A stretch of 64,000 bases of DNA, from positions 186,001 through 250,000 of the forward strand of contig JAGTXO010000028.1 of NCBI GenBank assembly GCA_019448385.1, read 5' to 3'. The stretch comes from Diacronema lutheri (Eukaryota; Haptophyta; Pavlovophyceae; Pavlovales; Pavlovaceae). A program made the position numbers and the translations under genes. A model generated the notes under the pieces. It was not told where the DNA came from. It was given only the letters and a program-made list of their open reading frames with translations, and made no database searches. Below, one piece after another: positions 38,550 through 46,906 of the stretch. The first letter of the stretch is position 1. Every line of letters starts with the position of its first letter.

Positions 38550-40913
38550 ATGGCGGACGAAAATCACGCGCCCGAGATCGTGCTCGCGCTCAGCCCGCGA
38601 GCCGTCCAGCCGCACACGCTTGCCGGCACGCGCGGCGCCGTGATCGACTTGAGCGGTGGCGGCGGCACGCCGTGCGCCAACGGGCACGCGCAACACTCGC
38701 CCGCGCCCATTGGGCTCGCGCACCCTCCCGCTCAGCCGCCGCCACAGCACGGCGCGCGGCTTGGCAAGATGGACGCGTCGTCGGGCAGGTCGCCACCGTC
38801 CGTGCCGGCCCTTGCCGACGGTGAGCTCTCCATCGACCTCTCTGCCACGCGCACACCGAGGCCGCTCTCTGTGCGCGTGGACGACACGCAGCGGCAACCG
38901 CCCGCCAACGTGTCGGGGCACCGCGAGGGGCCGTCTCAGAGCCCGAGCCCGCCGCGCGAGCGACGACACGTGCGCTCGTGCCGCGACGCGCTCGCAACCG
39001 TCCGTTCGCTCGGCCTGCTCATCACCGCGCTGCTCCTGACGACCGCGTGGTTCGTGCACGGCGCGGTGGGGGACATCCTCGTGACGATGCGCCCGACCGA
39101 CGGGCCCGACAGCGCCACGTGGCCCGCAGCCGCGCCGCACGCGGCTGCGCCGCCATCTCCGCCCGACGCGCCCGGCGGTCCGGTGGTCGCGTGGAAGCTG
39201 CAGCCGGCGAGCTGCACGTTCAATGATTTCGTCAGCCTCGTCTCGTGCCGGCACGGGTACGCGCGCGCCGCCGCCGCTCGTCGCGCGCGCGCGTGCGCGT
39301 GCGGCCGAGCGCCCGTAGCCATCGTGGCTGTCGGCAGCAGGAGAGGGAAGGGCTGCCGGTGGCCAATTTGCGCCTCTGCTTCGCGCGCGCGTGCGCGCGC
39401 ACACCCGTCCGCCTCGCCCGGGCGTGCCTACCCCGCTCTGACGCGCTTCCTCTTTTGGCGCGGACTGCTGCCAAAATTGGTGGCCAACTTGCGCCTCTGC
39501 TTCGCGCGCGCGTGCGCGTAGGTACAACGCGGACTGCTGCCAAAGCTACCGCCAGTTTCTCGAGCACCAGTGCGTGTGCGATTTTGGCGCGTGGCCTAAA
39601 AAGTTCATCCCGCACCCTGAGGAGGCGTCGGCGGGCGGGTGGATGTCAAACTTGATGAAGTGCGGCTACCCAATCCTCGCCATCTCAAACTTCTCCAGCT
39701 GCATCGACCAGGTGCGCGCCGTGCCGATCGCCGCGCGCGCGCGCGACACTGCGCGCGCGCGCGTTTCGCGTAGGTGTGGTGTCTCGTTCGCGCCCATGTG
39801 CGCACCTGCCCGCCACGCGTTGCATCGCTCACGATCGCCGTCACCGTCACCGTCACCGTCACCGCCACCGTCACCGCCACCGCCACCGCCGCCGCCGCCG
39901 CCTCGTCCGCCCGCGCGCCCGCCATCGCTCGGCGCAGTTGTCCGAGTGCGCCGAGCCGCGCGACGGCGACGTGCGCCTCTCCAACTACCCGCGTGGTTCG
40001 CTCGAGGTCTTTGCGGCAGAGCGGTGGGGCGCGGTCTGCGAGAGCGGCTTTGCGGAGCGCGCGGCTGACACGGTCTGCGCGCAGCTCGGATATGTGCGCG
40101 CTGCGCGCAGCGCGTCGGGTCCAGCCCGCAAAGCGCTCGGGGTCCAGCCCGCCAAGCGCGTCGGGTCCAGCCCGCAAAGCGCTCGGGGTCCAGCCCGCAA
40201 AGCGCTCGGGGTCCAGCCCGCAAAGCGCTCGGGGTCCAGCCCGCCAAGCGCGTCGGGTCCAGCCCGCAAAGCGCTCGGGGTCCAGCCCGCAAAGCGCTCG
40301 GGGTCCAGCCCGCAAAGCGCTCGGGGTCCAGCCCGCCAAGCGCGTCGGGTCCAGCCCGCAAAGCGCTCGGGGTCCAGCCCGCCAAGCGCTCGGGGTCCAG
40401 CCCGCCAAGCGCTCGGGGTCCAGCCCGCCAAGCGCTCGGGGCCGGCAGCGCGCGAGCTGCAGCCCCGGCGCGCGCGCCGCACCACGCGGCGCACGCGGTA
40501 ATGGGTTGCGCGCCGCCCAAGCCCGCCATGCTCGCCCCCCATCCCCCCCCCCCCCCCTCCTCTGCGCGCGCGCGCAGGAGTACGTGCAGGACGCGTATGC
40601 GTTCGCGCCAACCTCGGAGCATGTCGCGCTGTCCGAGGTGCGGTGCCAAGGCGGCGAGAGCTCGCTCGCGGCATGCGCGCTCGCGCGCGCGCGCGTCGAG
40701 CCGGGCACCGGCGACGGCGCGTGCGCGGCGGGCGATCGGTTGATGGGCATCGCGTGCGGGCCGGCCATGCGCGCCGGGCCCGAGGTGTGCTACATGAGCG
40801 AGCACGGGCAACGGCAATGCTGGAACGTGGGTGGCTACGGCACGGAGGCGACGATGGTGTGCGGCACGGCCGGCAGGAGAGGGCGCCCTGCGCATGTCAG
40901 CCCGACGACCTGA
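38550..40913 (+). CDS. Type II membrane protein with a scavenger receptor cysteine-rich (SRCR) domain
   Basis: Exons 38550-39256, 39522-39711, 39938-40093 and 40578-40913 total 462 residues. The first 150 are Pro/Ser-rich and cytoplasmic-looking. Residues about 152-172 (LGLLITALLLTTAWFVHGAV) are a signal anchor. Next is a Cys-containing segment (NADCCQSYRQFLEHQCVCDF). The SRCR domain follows: VRLSNYPRGSLEVFAAERWG, AVCESGF, ADTVCAQLGY and, after an intron, VALSEVRCQGGESSLAACAL, ending LMGIACG. The join QLGY|EYVQDAYAF restores SRCR spacing. SRCR domains mediate ligand binding at cell surfaces in animals and occur in some algae. The intron inside the domain carries 14 copies of a 23-bp repeat. 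The tail has further Cys (PEVCYMSEHGQRQCWNVGG). SRCR identity is good; ligand unknown. Confidence 0.85.
40119..40440. repeat. Minisatellite: 14 copies of a 23-bp unit
   Basis: Units starting GTCCAGCCCGC recur every 23 bp with no length change from 40119 to 40440. Two main variants differ at CAAAGCGCTC versus CCAAGCGCGTC. It lies wholly in the third intron of the SRCR gene. Because 23 is not a multiple of three, the array is read in three frames and is not likely to be protein-coding. Confidence 0.95.
40543..40557 (+). repeat. 15-nt C run before an acceptor
   Basis: Sense-strand C run 20 nt upstream of the SRCR intron 3 acceptor (GCGCAG at 40577). It sits where a polypyrimidine tract belongs. 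Confidence 0.95.
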
Positions 40914-41476
40914 CCGGTCCGGCCGACCCTGCTTCCCTGTCAGATGGCGGGAACTGCCCAGGTTGTCCAACTGGGTGTGCTTTTTCGGGAGGACGGACGG
41001 AGGACGTCACGTCATCAGGCGGCTTTTGAGCCCCGTCGCGGACTGATGGGCATGGACTGACGGGGGGGAAGGGTGCACGCGCCTCGACGGCCGACGGCGA
41101 CGTGTGCGTGGACGATCGCCAGCGCGCCGATGCAGGTGCGAGTGCGCGCGCCCGTGGCGAGCTGCACCGTGCGCCGCGCCGCGCCACGCCGCACCGCGCG
41201 CAACGCGCGCGGCTCCGTGCGGCGCGGCGCGCCGCACGTGCTCGGCCTGCGCGCTCTGCGCTCAACCCTTCGGCTCGCGCGCCCACGCTCACGCGGACGA
41301 TCAGGGGCGGCGCGAAGCGAGCTCGGCGTGTTCAGACGCCGCACGGACGGGCGCTCGCACCGGCAGCAGCGGTGTGCTGCGCGGGAGGCCATTGGGCCGG
41401 GCGTACCGGGGCGTGCGCTCGTGCGCACGCGGCCGGCGCTGGCGGACGCTGTCGCGCGACCCGACCTGAGCTGCTG

Positions 41477-41495
41477 CCCCCCCCCCCCCCCCCCC
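41477..41495. repeat. 19-nt C homopolymer
   Basis: Uninterrupted C run inside the intergenic spacer, directly beside the helix-turn-helix remnant. Confidence 0.95.
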
Positions 41496-41504
41496 TCGTC
41501 GATG

Positions 41505-41675
41505 CCGGTGGGAATCGACGATGCCGGTGGCCTCGTACCGCTCGATGGTGGCGCGGACGATCGACTCCGTGAGCGTGTCGGTGGATGTGTGGAGGTCATC
41601 CGCAATCCTCACCGCGCTCCTGCCGAGAAAATAGCCGCCGCAGGATGATCTTCATGACCTCGACCGAGAGCCGGT
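41505..41675 (-). pseudogene. Helix-turn-helix remnant resembling a Tc1/mariner or IS630-type transposase N-terminus
   Basis: On the minus strand one frame reads RLSVEVMKIILRR. A second, overlapping by one base, reads YFLGRSAVRIADDL, then HTSTDTLTESIVRATIERYE, then ATGIVDSH. The order of helices (LS.E...IL..Y, I...L..S, TV..TI.RY..TG) is that of homeodomain-like DNA-binding domains in such transposases. The frame change and the G run just downstream on this strand mark it as broken. No catalytic DDE/D region and no terminal inverted repeats were found. It could also be a chance match. Confidence 0.35.
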
Positions 41676-42007
41676 GCCCGCGACCGACGCCGATGATGAC
41701 GCCGCTCGCGGCGCTGCGGCCGCGCCGCCTGCACGTGTCGCGGTTATGAGAGCGGGGTTCCCGGGTATGTCAGGAACCCCCACGCGCAGCGGCGACACGC
41801 ATGGCGCGACACGCACCGCGCCACCTCCCGCGGGGCCGACGCGACGCGCGCGCGCAGCTCTCGCGGCCATTTTCGCTTTTTCGCGCGCGGGTCTCTCTTA
41901 TTCCTTCGTCCGCGAACTCAGACCCAACGGGCAGTAGACCCCGTCTCCAGTGCGGTGGAACCACAGGGTGAGGCGCGACGCGGCCGCCGTGGAGGCCACG
42001 CTGCCAG

Positions 42008-43688
42008 TCAAGTGCGGCCACCCGTAGCCACGGCGCGCCGCTCCGCGACCCCGCCCGCGCCGGCTGCGCAGAGCACGGCCGCCATGGCGCCGGCGCGCAG
42101 GTAGCTGCGCGATGGCGCAGCTTCGCCGTGCGCAGGCGCGTGTCCGTGCGGCGGCAGCTCGGAGAAGCGGACGAGACGGCCATCAAAGCGGTCGTCGATG
42201 AGAACCTCGTCCGGCGTGGCGAGCGCGCGCATCGCGGCGGCCTCGAGCGCGCCCACCGCATCCACACCCGCGCTCGCGTCCGCGCCTGCCACGAGCGCTG
42301 GCGCAGGCGGTTGCCATCCGCCGTCGATCGCGCGCGCGAGCGGCGGGAGCAGCTGCTTCTTCCGGCTGACGAGCTCGCCGACAGGCACGAGGAGGGAAGC
42401 TTCCGGACATTCTCGAGCCCCCGGACCGCACGCACGGTGCCCGTCCGCCTCGTCGCCGTCGCGCCCGTCGGCGTCGCGCGCGTCGCCGCCGTACGAGGCA
42501 TGCGCAAGGCTCGCCTCGGCGCGGCCGCAAAGGACAAGGTGCGAGCGCAGCGCGGACACGTCGACGATGAAGGCGAACAAGAGCTGCAAGCCCTCCTCGG
42601 ATTTTAAGCGGATCATCTCGCGCGCGAGGCCCGGCGCGCGCGCGAGCAGGCCGTCGGGCGCGGTCGTCTCGACCACGCTCACGCCAACCGAACCTGCCCA
42701 CGCGCTGCTCCTTCCGCCGCCGAGCTCGAAGACCTTGAGGTCGCCGACGAGCAGCGCGTGCGACGAGAGCGCGTCGAGCGCTTTGCTCTTGGCTCGAAAC
42801 TGGTGACGAGCGAGCCGCTCGACGTCGGCCGTTGCCGAGAGCGTCGCGAGCAGGCTGCGAGCGCGGCGGGCGCACGCGTGCGCGCGCGCGCACGTCACGG
42901 CCGATGCGCGTGTGTGGCGCGGCGCGGCGCGGCGCGGCGCGCGCGCGCGCTCGCCTAAGCAGCTTGCGGTCGTAATCGGTGGTGGTGGGTGAGCGCAAAT
43001 TGAGGGTGTCCGAAAGGATGGCGGAGAGAAGCACGCCGGCGATGGGCGGTGGCAAGCGCACGCCGTGCTCGAGGGCCATGTGCGCGACGATCGACGCCGC
43101 CGAGCCCCACGGGCGGAGCGTGGCGAAGATGGGCGCGGCGGTCACGATCGCGTCGTCCTGGAGCGCGTGGTGGTCGATCACGCCGCACACGCGGTCGGGG
43201 CAGGCGCGGAGTGCGGGCGCGAGCTGCGAGCGCTGGTTGTGGTCGACGAGGCACACGCGCGCGCGCGCGTCCGACGCGAGCAGCTCGCCGATCGGCGCGG
43301 GGCACGGCAGCCCCCAGTGCGCGAGTGCGAACGCGGACTCAGCATTCAGCTCGCCGGCGACGGCGGGCGTGCCGGCGAAGAGGCAGGCGGCACCGATGGC
43401 CGCGGCAATCGAGTCAAGGTCGGGCGCGGTGTGCCCGACGAAGAGCGCGCCGAGTAGCTCGGGTGGGAGCGGCGGCAACCCGAGCGACGGGAGCGGTCGG
43501 CCGAGCACGCGGAGCATCGCGCGCTCGCGGCGGTGCGCACGCAGCGCGAGGGCGACGCGGCTGGACGCCACGCGCCATGGTGAGGGATGGCGGCGGCGGC
43601 GGGGCGGCGCCGCGCCGCGGCGCAGCGCGCGCCGCAGCACGAGGAGCGCCACGGCGGCGAGAGCGAGCCGGCCAAGGGTGGCGATCAT
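42008..43688 (-). CDS. Family II (Mn-dependent, DHH/DHHA2) inorganic pyrophosphatase
   Basis: Exons 43688-42955 and 42854-42008 give 526 residues. The N-terminal MIATLGRLALAAVALLVL is a hydrophobic anchor or targeting signal not found in bacterial PpaC. Catalytic motifs are VGHTAPDLDSIAAAIGA (about 84-100), CLVDHNQRSQLAP, VCGVIDHHAL (the DHH motif) and SAILSDTLNLRSPTTTDYD. The C-terminal DHHA2 domain has VETTAPDGLLA and ends its core with VSRKKQLLPPL, matching the Arg-Lys-Lys substrate site. Cleavage of pyrophosphate to phosphate drives biosynthesis. A prune-type exopolyphosphatase is a relative, but SRKKQ favours pyrophosphatase. Joining the exons in frame needs a GC-AG intron (TTAG|GCGAGC). 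A region of about 40 residues around GRDGDEADGH is an insert. Confidence 0.88.
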
Positions 43689-43768
43689 GCTGGCCGCCGA
43701 TCCAGTGGCAGACAGGACTCCGTCTCGTGGTGACTCATCAAGCCCGTGGAGTCACTCCCCCCCGGACG

Positions 43769-43809
<41 letters not shown>
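43769..43809. repeat. 41-nt C homopolymer
   Basis: The longest pure run in the window, in the 260-bp spacer between the pyrophosphatase start (43688) and the ferredoxin stop (43949), so close to the pyrophosphatase promoter. Nothing else was recognised in this spacer. Confidence 0.95.
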
Positions 43810-43810
<1 letters not shown>

Positions 43811-43948
43811 CAACTACGGCGCACCTCACATCATGGCGCGCGCCCGCAGTTCGCCGCCACAGGGTCGCAACGGCTCGCCCGTCCGACCTCGGACGCGGGA
43901 GCGCCACGGCGCGTGTCGCGCCCGCGGTCGTCGCGACGCCGAACTACT

Positions 43949-44461
43949 TTAGCCAAAGAGGCCGCGCTTCTTGCCCGCGTTCTCCGCCTTGAGCTGGTCC
44001 TGCAGGCTCTGGGTTTTCCGCGCGGCGGCTGAGCCCGATACGTCGCCCACTTGCACCGTAAACGGCCCGCCCTTGGGGACCTTTGCCACGCACGCGCGCA
44101 CCGAGCGCCCGTTCAACTTGACCGTGCACGTGCCGCAGTCGCCGTTCTTGCAGTCGTACTGGATCTTGGAGCCCGCCGCGCGAGCGACGTCGCTAAGACC
44201 CTGACCAGGCACCGCGTTCACCGTGCGCCCGTTCGAGAAGGAGACCTCGACAGTCTCGGGCCGGCCTGTCCTGCCGGCGGGTGTCGCGTCCTTCTTTAGG
44301 TTCGCGTCGTTCTGGAAGGCCTTGCCAAAGATCATGGCGGGCGCCGCGCGGACGCCGCGGGCGGGCGCGCGCACCGCGCCCCATGCGGGCGCGCCGAACG
44401 ACGACGCGAGCGGTACCGTCGAGAGGAGCGCGAGCAGCGCGCTGATTGCGTTGGACGGCAT
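43949..44461 (-). CDS. Plastid-targeted 2Fe-2S ferredoxin-type protein
   Basis: A single exon of 170 residues. The leader MPSNAISALLALLSTVPLAS is a signal peptide. It is followed by SFGAPAWG, where Phe at or next to the cleavage site resembles the ASAFAP-type motif of red-lineage secondary plastids. The mature domain has ETVEVSFSNGRTVNAVPGQ and the cluster motif YDCKNGDCGTCTVKLNG, with a fourth Cys in SVRACVAKVP. The Cys-rich loop is C-x4-C-x2-C, as in plant-type ferredoxins. The tail (SLQDQLKAENAGKKRGLFG) is not part of classical photosynthetic ferredoxin, so this may be one of the ferredoxin-like plastid proteins. It is head to head with the sterol enzyme gene, 55 bp between ATGs. Confidence 0.88.
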   Translation of the reverse strand: MPSNAISALLALLSTVPLASSFGAPAWGAVRAPARGVRAAPAMIFGKAFQNDANLKKDATPAGRTGRPETVEVSFSNGRTVNAVPGQGLSDVARAAGSKIQYDCKNGDCGTCTVKLNGRSVRACVAKVPKGGPFTVQVGDVSGSAAARKTQSLQDQLKAENAGKKRGLFG

Positions 44462-44516
44462 CCCGCGTGCCGCACGAGCACCTTCACCTCGCGCTGATTT
44501 TCAAACGCGATTCACG

Positions 44517-45834
44517 ATGGATATCGTGTTGACGATGGTGCTGATTTTCCTCGCGCAGCTCGCGCTGCTCGGGCTGCTCAGCTTTGCGCTCGCGCCCTAT
44601 TCAGTCCCGGGCAATTGGCTGCCCGAGCCCAAGGGCAACGAGTCCAAGTACCTTTACGAGGTCTGGGCGCTCAAGTACTCGATCTTCTGGATCGGCTGCT
44701 TCGCCGCGATCGTCGCGTTTCAAATGTACGAGCGGCTCGACGAGAATGGGTACATGCTCGTGTGCGGCGGGCTGGCGGCGCCGCTGCTCCTGCAGCCCTT
44801 CCTTGCGCCGCTTGGCCCGCGCGAGGCCGCGCAGCCCCTCGCGCAGCGCTACTCGTTCAAGGCGAACGCGTGGATCTTCATCTTCTCGCACATCGGCAAT
44901 TACTGGTGAGCGCACACTGCGCCCATGAACAGCCGAAGGCGTGACGCGCGCGGACAGGGGGGATGCGCGCGCGCGCGCGCGCGCGCGCGCGCGCTCCCCC
45001 TCATGCACCGCCCTGCGCACACGCGCGCGCTGCGCGCAGGTACACGCACTATTTTTACACGGTCCTCAAGGCGCGGTACACGATGCCCGCCTGGCGGCTG
45101 AACGACGTGCCGCTCGCGCTCACGTTTGCAACGCATTTCTACTTTACGACGTACCACACCTTCTCTAACCTCATGCTGCGCAAGATCGAGACCACGTGGC
45201 GGCCGAGCTCCGCGCGCGCAGTCTTCACCGCCGCATCCGTCGTAGCGTTCGCCTACTTCACCGCGTTCATGGAGACTTTCACCATCTCGGCGTACCCGGA
45301 CTACTCGTTCGAAGACAGGCGCGACGCGCGCACTCCTCCCGTCCGCGTGCTTTCCATGCCCGTCCGCGCCGCGGCGTACGCGTGTGGTGCGCGCGCCGGG
45401 CACGGTCCGCCGTACGGCCTGGCAATGGCTGAACAATGGCCGCCGCCCACGCTGCGCTCCGTCGCGGTCTCCGCAGGTTCATGGCGTACACCGTTGGCTC
45501 CGCCTTCTATGGCATCTACTTCATCGTCTCCTTCCCCGTGAGCGCGCGCGGGCGCGCGGCTCGCGCTGGCCCGCACGGACGCACAGAGGCCTGCTGACCC
45601 CAACCGGGGCGCTCTGCCCTCGTGCGCGCGCGCCGTGCACCCGTCCGCCAGGTCTTCTACCTGCTCGACGAGACCGCCGCGAAGCATACGCTCTTCCAGG
45701 CGTGCATGGAGGCGCTCGGCTCGGGGATGCTCGTGCTGATGCTGCTCGACCTGGTGCGACTGCTGCTCGGCATCCCGTTCGCCATGAAGGGCGCGCTCTG
45801 GTCGTGCACCGACTGCAAAGGCGCGCGGCACTGA
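44517..45834 (+). CDS. CPI1: Cycloeucalenol cycloisomerase (cyclopropyl sterol isomerase)
   Basis: Exons 44517-44905, 45040-45318, 45477-45537 and 45652-45834 total 303 residues. The protein has several membrane segments. Family stretches are ALKYSIFWIGCFAAIVAFQM, SFKANAWIFIFSHIGNYW, YTHYFYTVLKARYTMPAWRL, NDVPLALTFATHFYF, FMETFTISAYPDYSFEDR and MAYTVGSAFYGIYFIVSFP, close to plant CPI1. The enzyme opens the cyclopropane ring of cycloeucalenol in the ER to make obtusifoliol. It therefore implies a cycloartenol route to sterols. Exon 2 joins exon 3 in frame only with a GC donor (GACAG|GCGCGA). The spacing between FEDR and MAYTVG fits the family. Confidence 0.93.
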
Positions 45835-46010
45835 CGCGCGCCGCGTGTAGTACATTCTGAATCGCAGCGTTCGCGTCGGGCGGCAGCGTGACAGCGTCGC
45901 CGTCAGCGTGGCCTCAAAAAGGGAGTCCGGGAGTCCCGAGTTCGGTGCGGGCTGTGCGGCCGCGCCGCACCGCCCCTGCCCGCGCCCCGTCCGGCGCGCA
46001 CACCCGCCGC

Positions 46011-46844
46011 TCAGGGCGTCTGCACGCTGATGCCGTCCTTGCCCGCGATGATGCACGCCGTCGTCATGCCGCAGAAGAGGCCGTGGTCGACGACGCCGAC
46101 CGTCGCCTTGAGCTGCGCGGCGAGCGCGACCGGGTCGGCGATCGGCTGCTTGAAGAAGAGGTCGACGATGTAATTGTCGTTGTCGGTGACGGCGGGATCA
46201 GTCCCATCCACCTTCGAACCCGTCGCCGCCGAGCCAAGGCGCAGCTTGGCTTCGCAGCCGGCGGCGGCCGGGCACGCGGCCACCTTGCGGAGCGTGTGCT
46301 CCCAGCAGAACGGCGTGATCTCGACGGGCAAGGGAAAGCTGGGGCCAAGGCCGGCGCAGAGCTTGGTGTCGTCGACAATAACGATGAACTTCTTCGCGCA
46401 CACCTCGACCATCTTCTCGCGCAGCAGCGCGCCGCCGCCGCCCTTGATGAGGTTGAGGCGCGGATCGACAGCGTCCGCGCCGTCGATCGCGACGTCAAGA
46501 TCAGAGTGGGTGCCGAGCGTGACGAGCGGGATGCCGAGCGCCTCAGCCTGCTCCTTGGTTCGCACCGACGTCGGGATGGCGATGATGTCCTTCAGCTCGC
46601 CCGATTTGAGCTTCATGCCGACGCGCTCGACGGCAAACGCAGCGGTCGAGCCCGTGCCAAGGCCGACGACCATGCCAGACCTCACGTAGTCGTCGACGGC
46701 CTTGTAGCCCGCGAGCTTCTTCAGCTCGTCCTGCGTCGCCATCACCACCTGCTGCGCCGGCGTGCGGAGCGCGCTGCGGTTCAGCCTGCTCGTGACCGAC
46801 TGCGGGGAGAAGGCGAAGAGCGCACTCGTCAAGACGAGCAGCAT
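46011..46844 (-). CDS. RPIA: Ribose-5-phosphate isomerase A, probably plastid
   Basis: A single exon of 277 residues from MLLVLTSALFAFSPQS. That hydrophobic leader, with Phe near the likely cleavage site, suggests plastid import through the secretory route. The enzyme begins at ATQDELKKLAGYKAVDDYV. Motifs are GMVVGLGTGSTAAFAVE, TSVRTKEQAEALGIPLVTL, DVAIDGADAVDPRLNLIKGG and GGALLREKMVE, which carries the catalytic Glu/Lys region. It interconverts ribose 5-phosphate and ribulose 5-phosphate in the Calvin cycle and pentose phosphate pathway. An upstream in-frame ATG at 46898 overlaps the divergent ODAD3 gene and is unlikely. The ATGs of the pair are 62 bp apart. Confidence 0.95.
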   Translation of the reverse strand: MLLVLTSALFAFSPQSVTSRLNRSALRTPAQQVVMATQDELKKLAGYKAVDDYVRSGMVVGLGTGSTAAFAVERVGMKLKSGELKDIIAIPTSVRTKEQAEALGIPLVTLGTHSDLDVAIDGADAVDPRLNLIKGGGGALLREKMVEVCAKKFIVIVDDTKLCAGLGPSFPLPVEITPFCWEHTLRKVAACPAAAGCEAKLRLGSAATGSKVDGTDPAVTDNDNYIVDLFFKQPIADPVALAAQLKATVGVVDHGLFCGMTTACIIAGKDGISVQTP

Positions 46845-46906
46845 TGATGACCCTCGGCCCTCCCTGCACGCCGCCCCTTTTGAAAGAGGCCGGTGCAACG
46901 GACACC

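Larger units (their letters stand above)
40914..42007. other. Convergent 1.1-kb spacer between the SRCR and pyrophosphatase genes
   Basis: No intact gene. It contains a C run (41477-41495), a short inverted repeat GGGGTTCC/GGAACCCC near 41754-41780, and the transposase-like helix-turn-helix remnant listed separately. The left 350 bp show nothing recognisable. Confidence 0.5.

Noticed and set aside
39838-39900. (CACCGT)n and CCGCCA repeats as coding His/Pro tract.
   Set aside because: They fall in SRCR intron 2 between well-supported splice ends, so are simple intron repeats.
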